From an uncultured Alistipes sp. (GTDB lineage: Bacteria > Bacteroidota > Bacteroidia > Bacteroidales > UBA932), in the NCBI GenBank assembly GCA_900544195.1, contig UQUJ01000057.1:1-20273 (forward strand): DNA of 20,273 nt, written 5' to 3'. Positions 1 to 6,811 of the stretch are shown here, one piece after another (the stretch's first letter is position 1; each line of letters begins with the position of its first letter). The notes under the pieces were generated by a model. The model worked only from the letters and a program-made list of their open reading frames with translations, did not search any database and was not told the origin of the DNA. A program made the position numbers and the translations under genes.

Positions 1-57
1 AAGTACCTGTGTGGCACATATTTTTTCAAAAAAAGACTTTTTCAAGTGGACTCAACA

Positions 58-249
58 TTACTTAAGACTATCGCTTCTGCTGATGTAGTTAACATCGCAA
101 ACCTTAAGAACTGTTTTCACGCGGTTCACTTTCCGCAACCTTAACGAGTCACTTTGCTCCATTCGTATCGAATAGCACTCTATCTGGGCGGACATTTCCG
201 CTATGAGATTGATGACCTTTGAGGAGACTGTAAAGGGTGGAGTGTACAT
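58..249 (-). pseudogene. Fic-family protein, N-terminal remnant
   Basis: The minus strand encodes 63 residues beginning MYTPPFTVSSKVINLIAE, followed by a helix with AQIECYSIRMEQ and LRLRKVNRVKTV. From memory this matches the N-terminus of Bacteroidales Fic (AMP-transferase type) proteins, which start MYKPPFT..INLIAEISAQIE and continue ...RKANRIKTIHSSLAIEGN. Here the similarity stops right after KTV; the following 16 residues (LKVCDVNYISRSDSLK) do not fit and the frame then ends. The SLAIEGN inhibitory-type motif and the catalytic HPFxxGNGR motif are absent, so no activity is expected. The start at 249 is chosen because the similarity begins there; the frame is open further upstream but that part overlaps the ompA leader. 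It is probably a decayed toxin or addiction gene. Confidence 0.55.
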
Positions 250-330
250 TGTTCCCGTGTTATTCCGCCGTCTATTATCCGGCCGAATGTCGCCGACTGA
301 CGGGAAGCACGATTTTTCGAGCTTAATTAT

Positions 331-373
331 CACGAAAACACCGATTAAAACGCCACGAAAACACCGATTAAAA
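331..373. repeat. Two identical 20-bp direct repeats, period 23
   Basis: The 20-mer CACGAAAACACCGATTAAAA occurs at 331-350 and again, without a mismatch, at 354-373, separated by CGC. It lies about 20 nt upstream of the probable ompA promoter and could be a tandem regulator-binding site or simply a local duplication. There is no third copy in the window. Confidence 0.85.
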
Positions 374-392
374 GGGCAAATATTTGATATAT

Positions 393-423
393 TTTGCAGA
401 TTAGAAAAAATGTCGTAATTTAG
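393..423 (+). promoter_or_regulatory. Probable promoter of the OmpA-family gene
   Basis: TTTG at 393-396 is followed after 19 nt by TAATTTAG at 416-423, one base from the Bacteroidetes -7 consensus TAnnTTTG with the usual 19-21 nt spacing. The predicted start point near 430 would leave a leader of about 30 nt before the ATG at 460. Other partial matches exist in this AT-rich stretch, so the exact box is uncertain. Confidence 0.4.
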
Positions 424-459
424 CATCGCTAATTGTGCAAATTTATATTCAATAATATT

Positions 460-1527
460 ATGAAACGTATTTTCGCTATTCTTGCAAGCGCAGCGCTTGT
501 TGCTTCTCTGTCCGTAGCGAACGCACAGAAGAAGGACTTTGACCCTTATTGGTTTATGCAGATTCAGGGAGGTGCCGCCCACACTGTCGGTGAGACTTCG
601 TTCGGCGACCTCATCTCTCCTTCCGCCGCTCTTTCATTCGGCTACCAGTTCTCTCCTGTTTTCGGAGCCAGACTCAATGTCAACGGTTGGCAGGCTAAGG
701 GTGCGGTGAACGGACCTACCACTGTTTACAAGTTCAACTACGTCGAGGGAGCCGCCGATCTCATGATTGATGTGGCTTCTATTTTCGCTGGCTACAAGTT
801 CGACAGAACCCTCAATCCATACATCTTCGGAGGTGTCGGTGTAAACTACGCTTTCAACAACGACGACGCTGTCGCTGTAAAGGACAAGTTTGTTGACGGT
901 TACCTTTGGAATGACAGCAAGGTTTCTCCTGCTTTCAGAACAGGTGCCGGCCTCAACATCCGTCTCACCGACGTCATCGCTCTCAACCTTGAGGGTAACT
1001 GCAGCTTCCTTGACGACCACTTCAACTCAAAGAAGGGTTCAAAGGCTGACTTCCAGATCAAGGCTGTCGCCGGTCTCACATTCAGCTTCGGTAAGGCCAA
1101 GCCGGTCCCTGCACCGGTTCCTGTCCCTGCTCCTGCACCAGTCGTTAAGCCAGAGCCGGAACCAGAGCCGGTTGTAGAGGAGAAGGTCGAGGTCGTTCCT
1201 GCGTTCGAGTCACTTTCACGCAACATCCTCTTCGTGATCAACAAGTGGGACATCCGCGACAGCGAGCAGCTCAAGATCGACGAGGTTGTAGAGGCACTCA
1301 AGGCTAACCCTGACACCAAGGTTCGCGTTTCAGGTTATGCTGACAAGGCCACCGGTACCGCCAAGAGAAACAAGTTCCTCTCTGAGAAGAGAGCCGAGGT
1401 TGTCGCCGCGGCTATCATGAATGCCGGTATCGACAAGGACAGGATCATCACTGAGTACTTCGGTGACACTGTCAATCCGTTCGAGACTCCAGAGGAGAAT
1501 CGTGTTGCTGTCTGCCTCGTTAAATAA
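460..1527 (+). CDS. OmpA-family outer membrane protein (beta-barrel plus peptidoglycan-binding domain)
   Basis: A 355-residue outer-membrane protein. Residues 1-22 are a signal peptide ending SVANA before QKKDF. Residues about 23-211 are rich in alternating aromatic and glycine segments and end KAVAGLTFSFGK, as in eight-stranded OmpA barrels. A Pro/Glu/Val linker (about 212-243, PVPAPVPVPAPAP then EPEPEPVVEE) leads to a C-terminal OmpA domain (about 250-355) with KVRVSGYADKATGT, NKFLSEKRAEVV and ENRVAV, the region that binds diaminopimelate of peptidoglycan. The ATG at 460 is preferred to one at 433 because only it puts the signal peptide at the N-terminus. Codon use is strongly biased (AAG, GGT, CTC), consistent with an abundant envelope protein that tethers the outer membrane to the wall. 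It is monocistronic, between its own promoter and a terminator. Confidence 0.92.
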   Translation: MKRIFAILASAALVASLSVANAQKKDFDPYWFMQIQGGAAHTVGETSFGDLISPSAALSFGYQFSPVFGARLNVNGWQAKGAVNGPTTVYKFNYVEGAADLMIDVASIFAGYKFDRTLNPYIFGGVGVNYAFNNDDAVAVKDKFVDGYLWNDSKVSPAFRTGAGLNIRLTDVIALNLEGNCSFLDDHFNSKKGSKADFQIKAVAGLTFSFGKAKPVPAPVPVPAPAPVVKPEPEPEPVVEEKVEVVPAFESLSRNILFVINKWDIRDSEQLKIDEVVEALKANPDTKVRVSGYADKATGTAKRNKFLSEKRAEVVAAAIMNAGIDKDRIITEYFGDTVNPFETPEENRVAVCLVK

Positions 1528-1551
1528 TTGTGGCGCGGTAATTGAATATAC

Positions 1552-1585
1552 AAAAAGGCTGGGTTTCAAACCCCGGCCTTTTTTT
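1552..1585 (+). terminator. Rho-independent terminator after the OmpA-family gene
   Basis: The stem GGCTGGGTTT (from 1557) pairs with AAACCCCGGCC (to 1578) with one bulged C and a G-T pair, followed by seven T (1579-1585) and preceded by A5. It starts about 25 nt after the ompA stop. Confidence 0.85.
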
Positions 1586-1623
1586 GAGAATGAAATAACA
1601 GTTAGTTAATAATTACATTTATT

Positions 1624-2931
1624 ATGAGAATTGTACGTGTTACTGGCAGGGAGATCCTCGATTCAAGAGGAAACCCTACAATCGAGTGTGAAGTTGAACT
1701 CGAATCAGGCATTATCGGTGTCGCTTCCGTTCCATCAGGTGCATCAACCGGCGAGAACGAGGCTCTTGAGCTTCGCGACGGCGATCCTAAGCGCTACGGC
1801 GGAAAGGGCGTTCTCAAGGCTGTCGCCAACATCAACGAGAAGATCGCTCCTGAGATCATCGGAATGTCCTGCCTTGAGCAGAGGGCCATCGATGAGGCTA
1901 TGATCAAACTCGACGGCACCGCTACCAAGAGCAACCTCGGCGCGAACGCCATCCTCGGTGTTTCCCTCGCTGTCGCCCACGCCGCCGCCAACTATCTTGA
2001 CATTCCTCTCTACCGCTCCATAGGCGGAACCAACGGCCATGTGCTTCCTGTTCCTATGATGAACATCATCAACGGTGGAGCCCACTCTGACGCTCCTATC
2101 GCTTTCCAGGAGTTCATGATCCGTCCTGTTGGTGCCAAGAGCATCGCTGAGGGTGTAAGAATGGGCGCAGAGGTGTTCCACGCTCTCCAGAAGGTTCTCA
2201 AGGGGCGCGGACTCTCCACCGCTGTCGGTGACGAGGGCGGTTTCGCTCCAAAGCTGGGCGGCATCAACGACGCCCTTGACTGCATTATGGAGGCTATTGA
2301 GAAGGCCGGCTACAAACCAGGCGCTGACGTTACCATCGCCATGGACTGCGCGGCTTCCGAGTTCTGCTTCAAAGAGGGCGGCAAGTTCTTCTATGACTAC
2401 AAGCAGCTCAAGACTGGTATGGCCAAGGATCCAGAGGGAAAGAAACTCTCTACCGAGGAGCAGATCGCTTATCTTGAGGAGCTCATCACAAAGTACCCTA
2501 TCGACTCCATCGAGGACGGCCTCAGCGAGGAAGACTGGGAAGGCTGGGTTAAGCTCACCGCCGCCATCGGAGGCAAGTGCCAGCTTGTAGGTGACGACCT
2601 CTTCGTCACCAACACCAAATACCTTGAGAAGGGTATCAAGATGGGCGCTGGTAACTCTATCCTCATCAAGGTTAACCAGATCGGTTCCCTGACCGAGACC
2701 CTCGACGCCATCGAGATGGCTCACCGTCACGGCTACACCACTGTTACCTCTCACCGTTCAGGCGAGACCGAGGACACCACGATCGCTGACATCGCTGTCG
2801 CTACCAACAGCGGTCAGATCAAGACCGGTTCCCTCAGCCGCACCGACCGCATCGCCAAGTACAACCGTCTCATGAAGATCGAGATGGAACTCGGCGAGAC
2901 AGCCCAGTATGGCTATAAGAAACTTAAGTAA
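1624..2931 (+). CDS. eno: Enolase (phosphopyruvate hydratase)
   Basis: Enolase of 435 residues, usual family length. It converts 2-phosphoglycerate to phosphoenolpyruvate in cytoplasmic glycolysis. The N-terminal capping domain carries the mobile-loop motif SVPSGAST (36-43). The TIM-barrel carries all catalytic and Mg-binding residues: H154 in GGAHSD, E204 in GDEGGFAP (proton shuttle), metal ligands D241, E297 (SIEDGL) and D324 (VGDD), the general base K349 (LIKVNQIGS), the TSHRSGETED signature at 375-384, and K400 in QIKTGSLSRTDR. The ATG at 1624 gives the family N-terminus MRIVRVTGREILDSRGNPT. It lies alone between two strong terminators. No good TAnnTTTG promoter was found in the 38-nt gap upstream, so part of its transcription could come from read-through of the ompA terminator. 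Codon use indicates high expression. Confidence 0.98.
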   Translation: MRIVRVTGREILDSRGNPTIECEVELESGIIGVASVPSGASTGENEALELRDGDPKRYGGKGVLKAVANINEKIAPEIIGMSCLEQRAIDEAMIKLDGTATKSNLGANAILGVSLAVAHAAANYLDIPLYRSIGGTNGHVLPVPMMNIINGGAHSDAPIAFQEFMIRPVGAKSIAEGVRMGAEVFHALQKVLKGRGLSTAVGDEGGFAPKLGGINDALDCIMEAIEKAGYKPGADVTIAMDCAASEFCFKEGGKFFYDYKQLKTGMAKDPEGKKLSTEEQIAYLEELITKYPIDSIEDGLSEEDWEGWVKLTAAIGGKCQLVGDDLFVTNTKYLEKGIKMGAGNSILIKVNQIGSLTETLDAIEMAHRHGYTTVTSHRSGETEDTTIADIAVATNSGQIKTGSLSRTDRIAKYNRLMKIEMELGETAQYGYKKLK

Positions 2932-2964
2932 TTTCGATAGCAAATCGAATATATCAAAAAGTCT

Positions 2965-3005
2965 TAAAAAAGGCGGGTTCGATGTTAAAATCGGCCCGCT
3001 TTTTT
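2965..3005 (+). terminator. Rho-independent terminator after eno
   Basis: Stem GCGGG (2973-2977) pairs with CCCGC (2995-2999), extended inside by CGAT/ATCG, followed by T6 and preceded by A6. The T-tract overlaps the -33 box of the probable atp promoter. Confidence 0.85.
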
Positions 3006-3033
3006 GTCGTTTGGGGGAATTTGTGTAAATTTG
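3003..3033 (+). promoter_or_regulatory. Probable promoter of the ATP synthase operon
   Basis: TTTG at 3003-3006, a 19-nt spacer, then TAAATTTG at 3026-3033: a full match to the Bacteroidetes vegetative promoter consensus (TTTG, N19-21, TAnnTTTG). Initiation would fall near 3040, giving a leader of about 55 nt before atpD. The TTTG is formed by the end of the eno terminator T-run. Confidence 0.7.
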
Positions 3034-3095
3034 GCTTGGATTTTTCAGCAGTGAGATTTCGTCGCGTGAGCGACACGTTAACAACCATATTCAAA

Positions 3096-4619
3096 ATGGC
3101 AGAAAAAGAAAACATAGGGTACATTGCCCAGGTCATCGGACCTGTGGTGGATGTCCATTTCGATGTGACTGATGAGGAGGCTCAGCTTCCGCGTATTCAC
3201 GACGCTCTTGATGTCGAAAGAGGCGAGGGAAAAAGGCCTTTGGTCATTGAGGTTCAGCAACATATCGGTGAAGACACTGTAAGGTGTGTCGCTATGGACT
3301 CGACAGACGGTTTGAGACGCGGAATGAAGGCTGTGAACACTCACGCTCCGATCTCTATGCCTACCGGCGCGCAGATCCGAGGTCGTGTGATGAATGTTGT
3401 CGGGGATTCCATCGACGGTCTCGGCAATCTGAACGAGGACAACTCCTTGCCTATTCACCGCGAACCTCCTAAGTTCGAGGATCTCAAGACCTCACAGGAA
3501 GTGCTTTACACCGGCATCAAGGTCATCGACCTTCTGGAGCCGTATCTGAAAGGTGGAAAGATCGGCCTTTTCGGCGGCGCGGGAGTCGGCAAGACGGTGC
3601 TCATCAAGGAGTTGATCAATAATATAGCCAAGAAACATAACGGATTCTCGATTTTCGCCGGAGTGGGGGAACGTACCAGGGAAGGTAACGACCTGCTTCG
3701 TGAGATGATCGAATCCGGCGTCATCAAATACGGTGACGAGTTCGTGAAATCGATGGAGGAAGGCCACTGGGATCTCTCCAAGGTCGATCGCAAGGAACTT
3801 GAGAAATCACAGGTGGCGATGGTGTTCGGTCAGATGAACGAACCGCCTGGAGCCCGTTCCTCAGTGGCCCTTTCCGGACTGACCCTCGCCGAGTCTTTCA
3901 GAGACAGTGACAAGGGAGACGGCCCGAGGGACATCCTCTTCTTCATCGACAACATATTCAGGTTCACCCAGGCCGGTTCCGAGGTGTCAGCCCTTCTGGG
4001 CCGAATGCCTTCCGCCGTGGGTTACCAGCCGACACTTGCCACGGAGATGGGACAGATGCAGGAGCGGATCACTTCGACAAAAAATGGCTCAATCACCTCT
4101 GTACAGGCTGTTTACGTCCCGGCAGACGACTTGACCGACCCTGCTCCGGCGACCACCTTCTCGCACCTCGACGCGACGACAGTACTCAGCAGAAAAATCA
4201 CTGAATTAGGAATATACCCGGCCGTGGATCCGCTTGAGTCCACTTCCCGAATCCTTGACCCGAACATCGTGGGACAGGATCACTACGACACCGCTCAGAG
4301 AGTGAAGCAGATTCTTCAGAGGAACAAGGAACTACAGGACATCATCGCCATCCTTGGCATGGACGAACTTTCGGACGAGGACAAGCTGACCGTCAACCGC
4401 GCGCGTCGTGTGCAGCGGTTCCTGTCGCAGCCGTTCGCTGTGGCTGAGCAGTTTACGGGTGTGCCGGGCGTGATGGTGGACATTCAGGACACGATCGACG
4501 GCTTCCGCCGGATTCTCGACGGTGAGGTGGACTACCTGCCGGAGCAGGCGTTCCTCAATGTCGGGACCTTGGACGATGCGATCAAGAAGGGCGAGGCGAT
4601 TCTCGCCAAGGCGAAGTAG
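3096..4619 (+). CDS. atpD: F1Fo ATP synthase, beta subunit
   Basis: Catalytic beta subunit of the F1 head, 507 residues. Visible elements: N-terminal beta-barrel with YIAQVIGPVVDVHF; P-loop GGAGVGKT (160-167); GERTREGNDL (191-200) with the catalytic carboxylate E192; Walker B ILFFID (280-285) within RDILFFIDNIFRFTQAGSEV; the DELSEED-type segment reads DELSDEDK. A stretch around 212-238 (KYGDEFVKSMEEGHWDLSKV and following) is an insertion relative to proteobacterial AtpD and, from family knowledge, typical of Bacteroidetes. The ATG at 3096 is chosen because the open frame upstream runs through the terminator and has no family similarity. It is the first gene of the operon, with atpC 26 nt behind it. 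No repeat insertion is present in this subunit. Confidence 0.98.
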   Translation: MAEKENIGYIAQVIGPVVDVHFDVTDEEAQLPRIHDALDVERGEGKRPLVIEVQQHIGEDTVRCVAMDSTDGLRRGMKAVNTHAPISMPTGAQIRGRVMNVVGDSIDGLGNLNEDNSLPIHREPPKFEDLKTSQEVLYTGIKVIDLLEPYLKGGKIGLFGGAGVGKTVLIKELINNIAKKHNGFSIFAGVGERTREGNDLLREMIESGVIKYGDEFVKSMEEGHWDLSKVDRKELEKSQVAMVFGQMNEPPGARSSVALSGLTLAESFRDSDKGDGPRDILFFIDNIFRFTQAGSEVSALLGRMPSAVGYQPTLATEMGQMQERITSTKNGSITSVQAVYVPADDLTDPAPATTFSHLDATTVLSRKITELGIYPAVDPLESTSRILDPNIVGQDHYDTAQRVKQILQRNKELQDIIAILGMDELSDEDKLTVNRARRVQRFLSQPFAVAEQFTGVPGVMVDIQDTIDGFRRILDGEVDYLPEQAFLNVGTLDDAIKKGEAILAKAK

Positions 4620-4645
4620 GAATGATGTCAGAGGGGAGTACGAAT

Positions 4646-4903
4646 ATGTCAGTGAAATCAACAGGAATCGCTCTGGAGGTAATCTCTCCGGAAAGGACTT
4701 TGGTCCGTGCCACGGTTGATTCCGTGGAACTTCCAGGCTCGAAAGGCCGTTTCGAGGTTTTGAAGGATCACGCCGCGCTGATTTCCTCGCTGGAAAAGGG
4801 CGTGATCGCTTATCGTAACGGTGAGGCGACGGACAAGGTGGCTATCTCCTCTGGTTTTGTGGAAATAAATGATAATCACGTTGTGGCGTGTGTGGAACTG
4901 TGA
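4646..4903 (+). CDS. atpC: F1Fo ATP synthase, epsilon subunit (short form)
   Basis: An 85-residue epsilon subunit of the central stalk, consisting only of the N-terminal beta-sandwich (LEVISPERTLVRATVDSVEL, PGSKGRFEVLKDHAALISSL, VAISSGFVEINDNHVVACVE). The regulatory C-terminal helical hairpin of longer homologues is missing, which is usual in Bacteroidetes and not a truncation. An in-frame ATG pair at 4622/4625 would add 8 residues. The start at 4646 is preferred because SVKSTGIALEVISPE better matches the family N-terminus and a purine-rich GAGGGGAG lies about 8 nt ahead of it. Its TGA overlaps the atpB ATG by one base, suggesting translational coupling. Confidence 0.9.
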   Translation: MSVKSTGIALEVISPERTLVRATVDSVELPGSKGRFEVLKDHAALISSLEKGVIAYRNGEATDKVAISSGFVEINDNHVVACVEL

Positions 4904-5955
4904 TGAGAAAGTGGATCTACATATTCATTGGCCTTTTGCTTCCGTTGTCCCTGGCCGCGGAGGAGAAGGGCGGTGGCTTCGACATGGACGAATATCTCTA
5001 CGGCCACGTCCGCGATTCCTACGAGTGGCACATCACCACGGTGAAAGGCCATCACGTCAGCATTCCGCTGCCGGTGATAGTCGCCAGCAAGACCGGCAAC
5101 GGCTTCCGCATGTTCAGTTCCAAGCATTTGGAACACGGTGAATATGAAGGGTTCTACATCGCCCAGGCCGGAAGCAAGTACGAGAACAAGATTGTTGAGC
5201 GCGCCGCTGACGGCTCGGAGGTAAGGCCGTGGGATTTCTCCATCACCAAGAATGTGTTAGGTCTGATGATCAACTGCGCCTTGCTGCTGTTCATCGTGCT
5301 TGGAACCGCCAAATGGTACAGGAAGCACGACGCCCGTGAGGAGGCTCCGAAAGGCGTGGTAGGCCTGATGGAGATGCTCGTGACGATGATCGAGAATGAT
5401 GTCATAAAGAGCTGCGTGGGAGAGGACTACAAAAGGTACTCGCCTTACCTGCTGACAGCGTTCTTCTTCATATTCATAAACAACCTGATGGGAATCGTGC
5501 CGTTCTTCCCTGGAGGAGCCAACATCACCGGCAACATCGCCGTGACCCTCGTGCTGGCGCTGTTCACGTTCTTCATTGTCAACATATTCGGTAACAAGCA
5601 TTATTGGAAGGACATTCTTTGGCCGGACGTGCCGACCTGGCTGAAAGTGCCGCTGCCGCTGATGCCGGCAATCGAGATCATCGGTATGTTCACCAAACCT
5701 TTCAGTTTGATGGTCAGGCTTTTCGCCAACATCCTCGCGGGACACTTCATGATCTTGGGTGTCGTGGCCGTCATATTCCTGACAGCCGAGTTGGGCGCTG
5801 CCCTGAACGGCAGCCTCACGTTTGTCGCCGTCCTTCTGGGTGTGTTCATGGATTGTCTGGAACTGCTTGTGGCATTCATTCAGGCGTACGTCTTCACGAT
5901 GCTGTCGGCTGTCTTCATCGGGCTGTCGCGGCAGAGGCCGGAGGCTTCGGAATAA
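4903..5955 (+). CDS. atpB: F1Fo ATP synthase, subunit a
   Basis: Membrane subunit a of Fo (350 residues), which forms the proton half-channels beside the c-ring. Residues 1-19 are a signal-like hydrophobic segment ending LSLAA, followed by a periplasmic domain of about 90 residues; this long N-terminal extension is typical of Bacteroidetes AtpB. About five or six membrane helices follow from residue 118. The essential arginine is R272 in the motif FSLMVRLFANILAGH (267-281), and the last helices carry E320 and Q327 (CLELLVAFIQAYVFTML). The start at 4903 overlaps the atpC stop (TGATG) and gives the clean signal-like N-terminus; a start 15 nt upstream is also open. No atpI-like gene lies upstream. 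Confidence 0.96.
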   Translation: MRKWIYIFIGLLLPLSLAAEEKGGGFDMDEYLYGHVRDSYEWHITTVKGHHVSIPLPVIVASKTGNGFRMFSSKHLEHGEYEGFYIAQAGSKYENKIVERAADGSEVRPWDFSITKNVLGLMINCALLLFIVLGTAKWYRKHDAREEAPKGVVGLMEMLVTMIENDVIKSCVGEDYKRYSPYLLTAFFFIFINNLMGIVPFFPGGANITGNIAVTLVLALFTFFIVNIFGNKHYWKDILWPDVPTWLKVPLPLMPAIEIIGMFTKPFSLMVRLFANILAGHFMILGVVAVIFLTAELGAALNGSLTFVAVLLGVFMDCLELLVAFIQAYVFTMLSAVFIGLSRQRPEASE

Positions 5956-5995
5956 TTTTGAATATTCAGAATAAACAATTTAAAATCATAGAATT

Positions 5996-6238
5996 ATGTT
6001 ACTTTCTACAATGTTGCTTCAGGCCCTCTCTCTTGGTAGAGTAGGTGCGGCTCTTGGTGCTGGTCTGGCTGCTTTCGCCGCCGCTTTCGGTATCGGTAAG
6101 ATCGGTACGGCTTCCCTTGAGGCCGGAGCCCGTCAGCCGGAAAAGGCCGATCATTACAGAATGACGGCCATCATCGTCAGCGCCCTCATCGAAGGTGCCT
6201 GTCTGTTCGCTATCGTTGTTTGTCTTATCGCGAAATAG
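5996..6238 (+). CDS. atpE: F1Fo ATP synthase, subunit c
   Basis: Proteolipid c (80 residues) of the rotor ring. Two helices are visible: the first with GAALGAGLAAFAAAFGIGKIG (about 18-38, glycine/alanine-rich packing face) and the second with IIVSALIEGACLFAIVVCLIA (59-79). The polar loop ARQPE (45-49) contacts gamma and epsilon. The ion-carrying carboxylate is E66 in ALIEG. The residue after it is Gly rather than Ser/Thr and the first helix has no Gln, so the Na+-binding pattern is absent and proton coupling is inferred. The 40-nt gap after atpB is AT-rich. Strong translation is expected because many c copies are needed per complex. Confidence 0.96.
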   Translation: MLLSTMLLQALSLGRVGAALGAGLAAFAAAFGIGKIGTASLEAGARQPEKADHYRMTAIIVSALIEGACLFAIVVCLIAK

Positions 6239-6241
6239 CAA

Positions 6242-6751
6242 ATGTCACTCATCACTCCTGATTTCGGATTGCTTGTGTGGATGACGCTGATCTTCGGCAT
6301 CGTGTTCTTCGTGCTGGCGAAGTGGGGCTTTCCTATGATCACCGGCTCGGTAGAGAAGAGGGCCGCGAGGATAGGTGATTCCATCAAGGCTGCCAAGGAG
6401 GCGGAGGAGAAGCTTCGCAATCTGGCGGAGGAACAGTCCCGGATGATCGAGGAGACCAGGCAGGAGCAGAGCCGGATTCTGAAGGAGGCCGCGGCTTCGA
6501 GGGACAGCTTTGTCGAGCAGGCCAAGGTGCAGGCTCGTGAGGAGGCTTCCCGCATTCTGGATCAGGCCCGCACGCAGATCGCCGCCGAGAAGGAAAGCGC
6601 TTTGCGGGATGTCCGCAAGGAGGTCGCATTGCTTTCCGTCAGCGTCGCTGAGAAGGTGCTGAAGAAGAGTCTTTCTGACGCTGACGGGCAGTCCGCTCTT
6701 GTGGACAGATTGGTGGATGAGGTTTCCTCGTCGAAGGACTTGAAGAATTGA
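6242..6751 (+). CDS. atpF: F1Fo ATP synthase, subunit b
   Basis: Peripheral-stalk subunit b (169 residues). A single N-terminal membrane helix (about 8-27, GLLVWMTLIFGIVFFVLAKW) is followed by a long charged helix (about 38-150, many EAEEKL and RQEQSR heptads), which dimerises and holds delta. The start is 3 nt after the atpE stop. Length and layout are normal and there is no repeat insertion inside it, but a copy of the palindromic repeat lies just after its stop. Confidence 0.95.
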   Translation: MSLITPDFGLLVWMTLIFGIVFFVLAKWGFPMITGSVEKRAARIGDSIKAAKEAEEKLRNLAEEQSRMIEETRQEQSRILKEAAASRDSFVEQAKVQAREEASRILDQARTQIAAEKESALRDVRKEVALLSVSVAEKVLKKSLSDADGQSALVDRLVDEVSSSKDLKN

Positions 6752-6760
6752 TGCTGGTTT

Positions 6761-6785
6761 GGTCCCTGAGCTTGTCGAAGGGGCC
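6761..6785. repeat. Palindromic repeat, atpF-atpH gap
   Basis: GGTCCCTGAGCTTGTCGAAG followed by GGGCC. The ends GGTCCCT and AGGGGCC are inverted with one mismatch. The core GAGCTTGTCGAAG is shared with the copies inside atpH, atpG, the NamZ-like gene and the GH125 gene. It lies wholly between genes, in the 60-nt space before atpH. Confidence 0.8.
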
Positions 6786-6811
6786 GCTGGAATAGAGAAG
6801 GAATTAGTGTT

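Noticed and set aside
1744..2754. Long open frame antisense to eno (336 codons)
   Set aside because: It is a shadow of the strongly biased codons of eno; no protein family is recognisable.
4903..5955. Na+-dependent ATP synthase
   Set aside because: Subunit c lacks the Gln in helix 1 and the Ser/Thr after E66 that make up the Na+ site, so proton coupling is the better reading.
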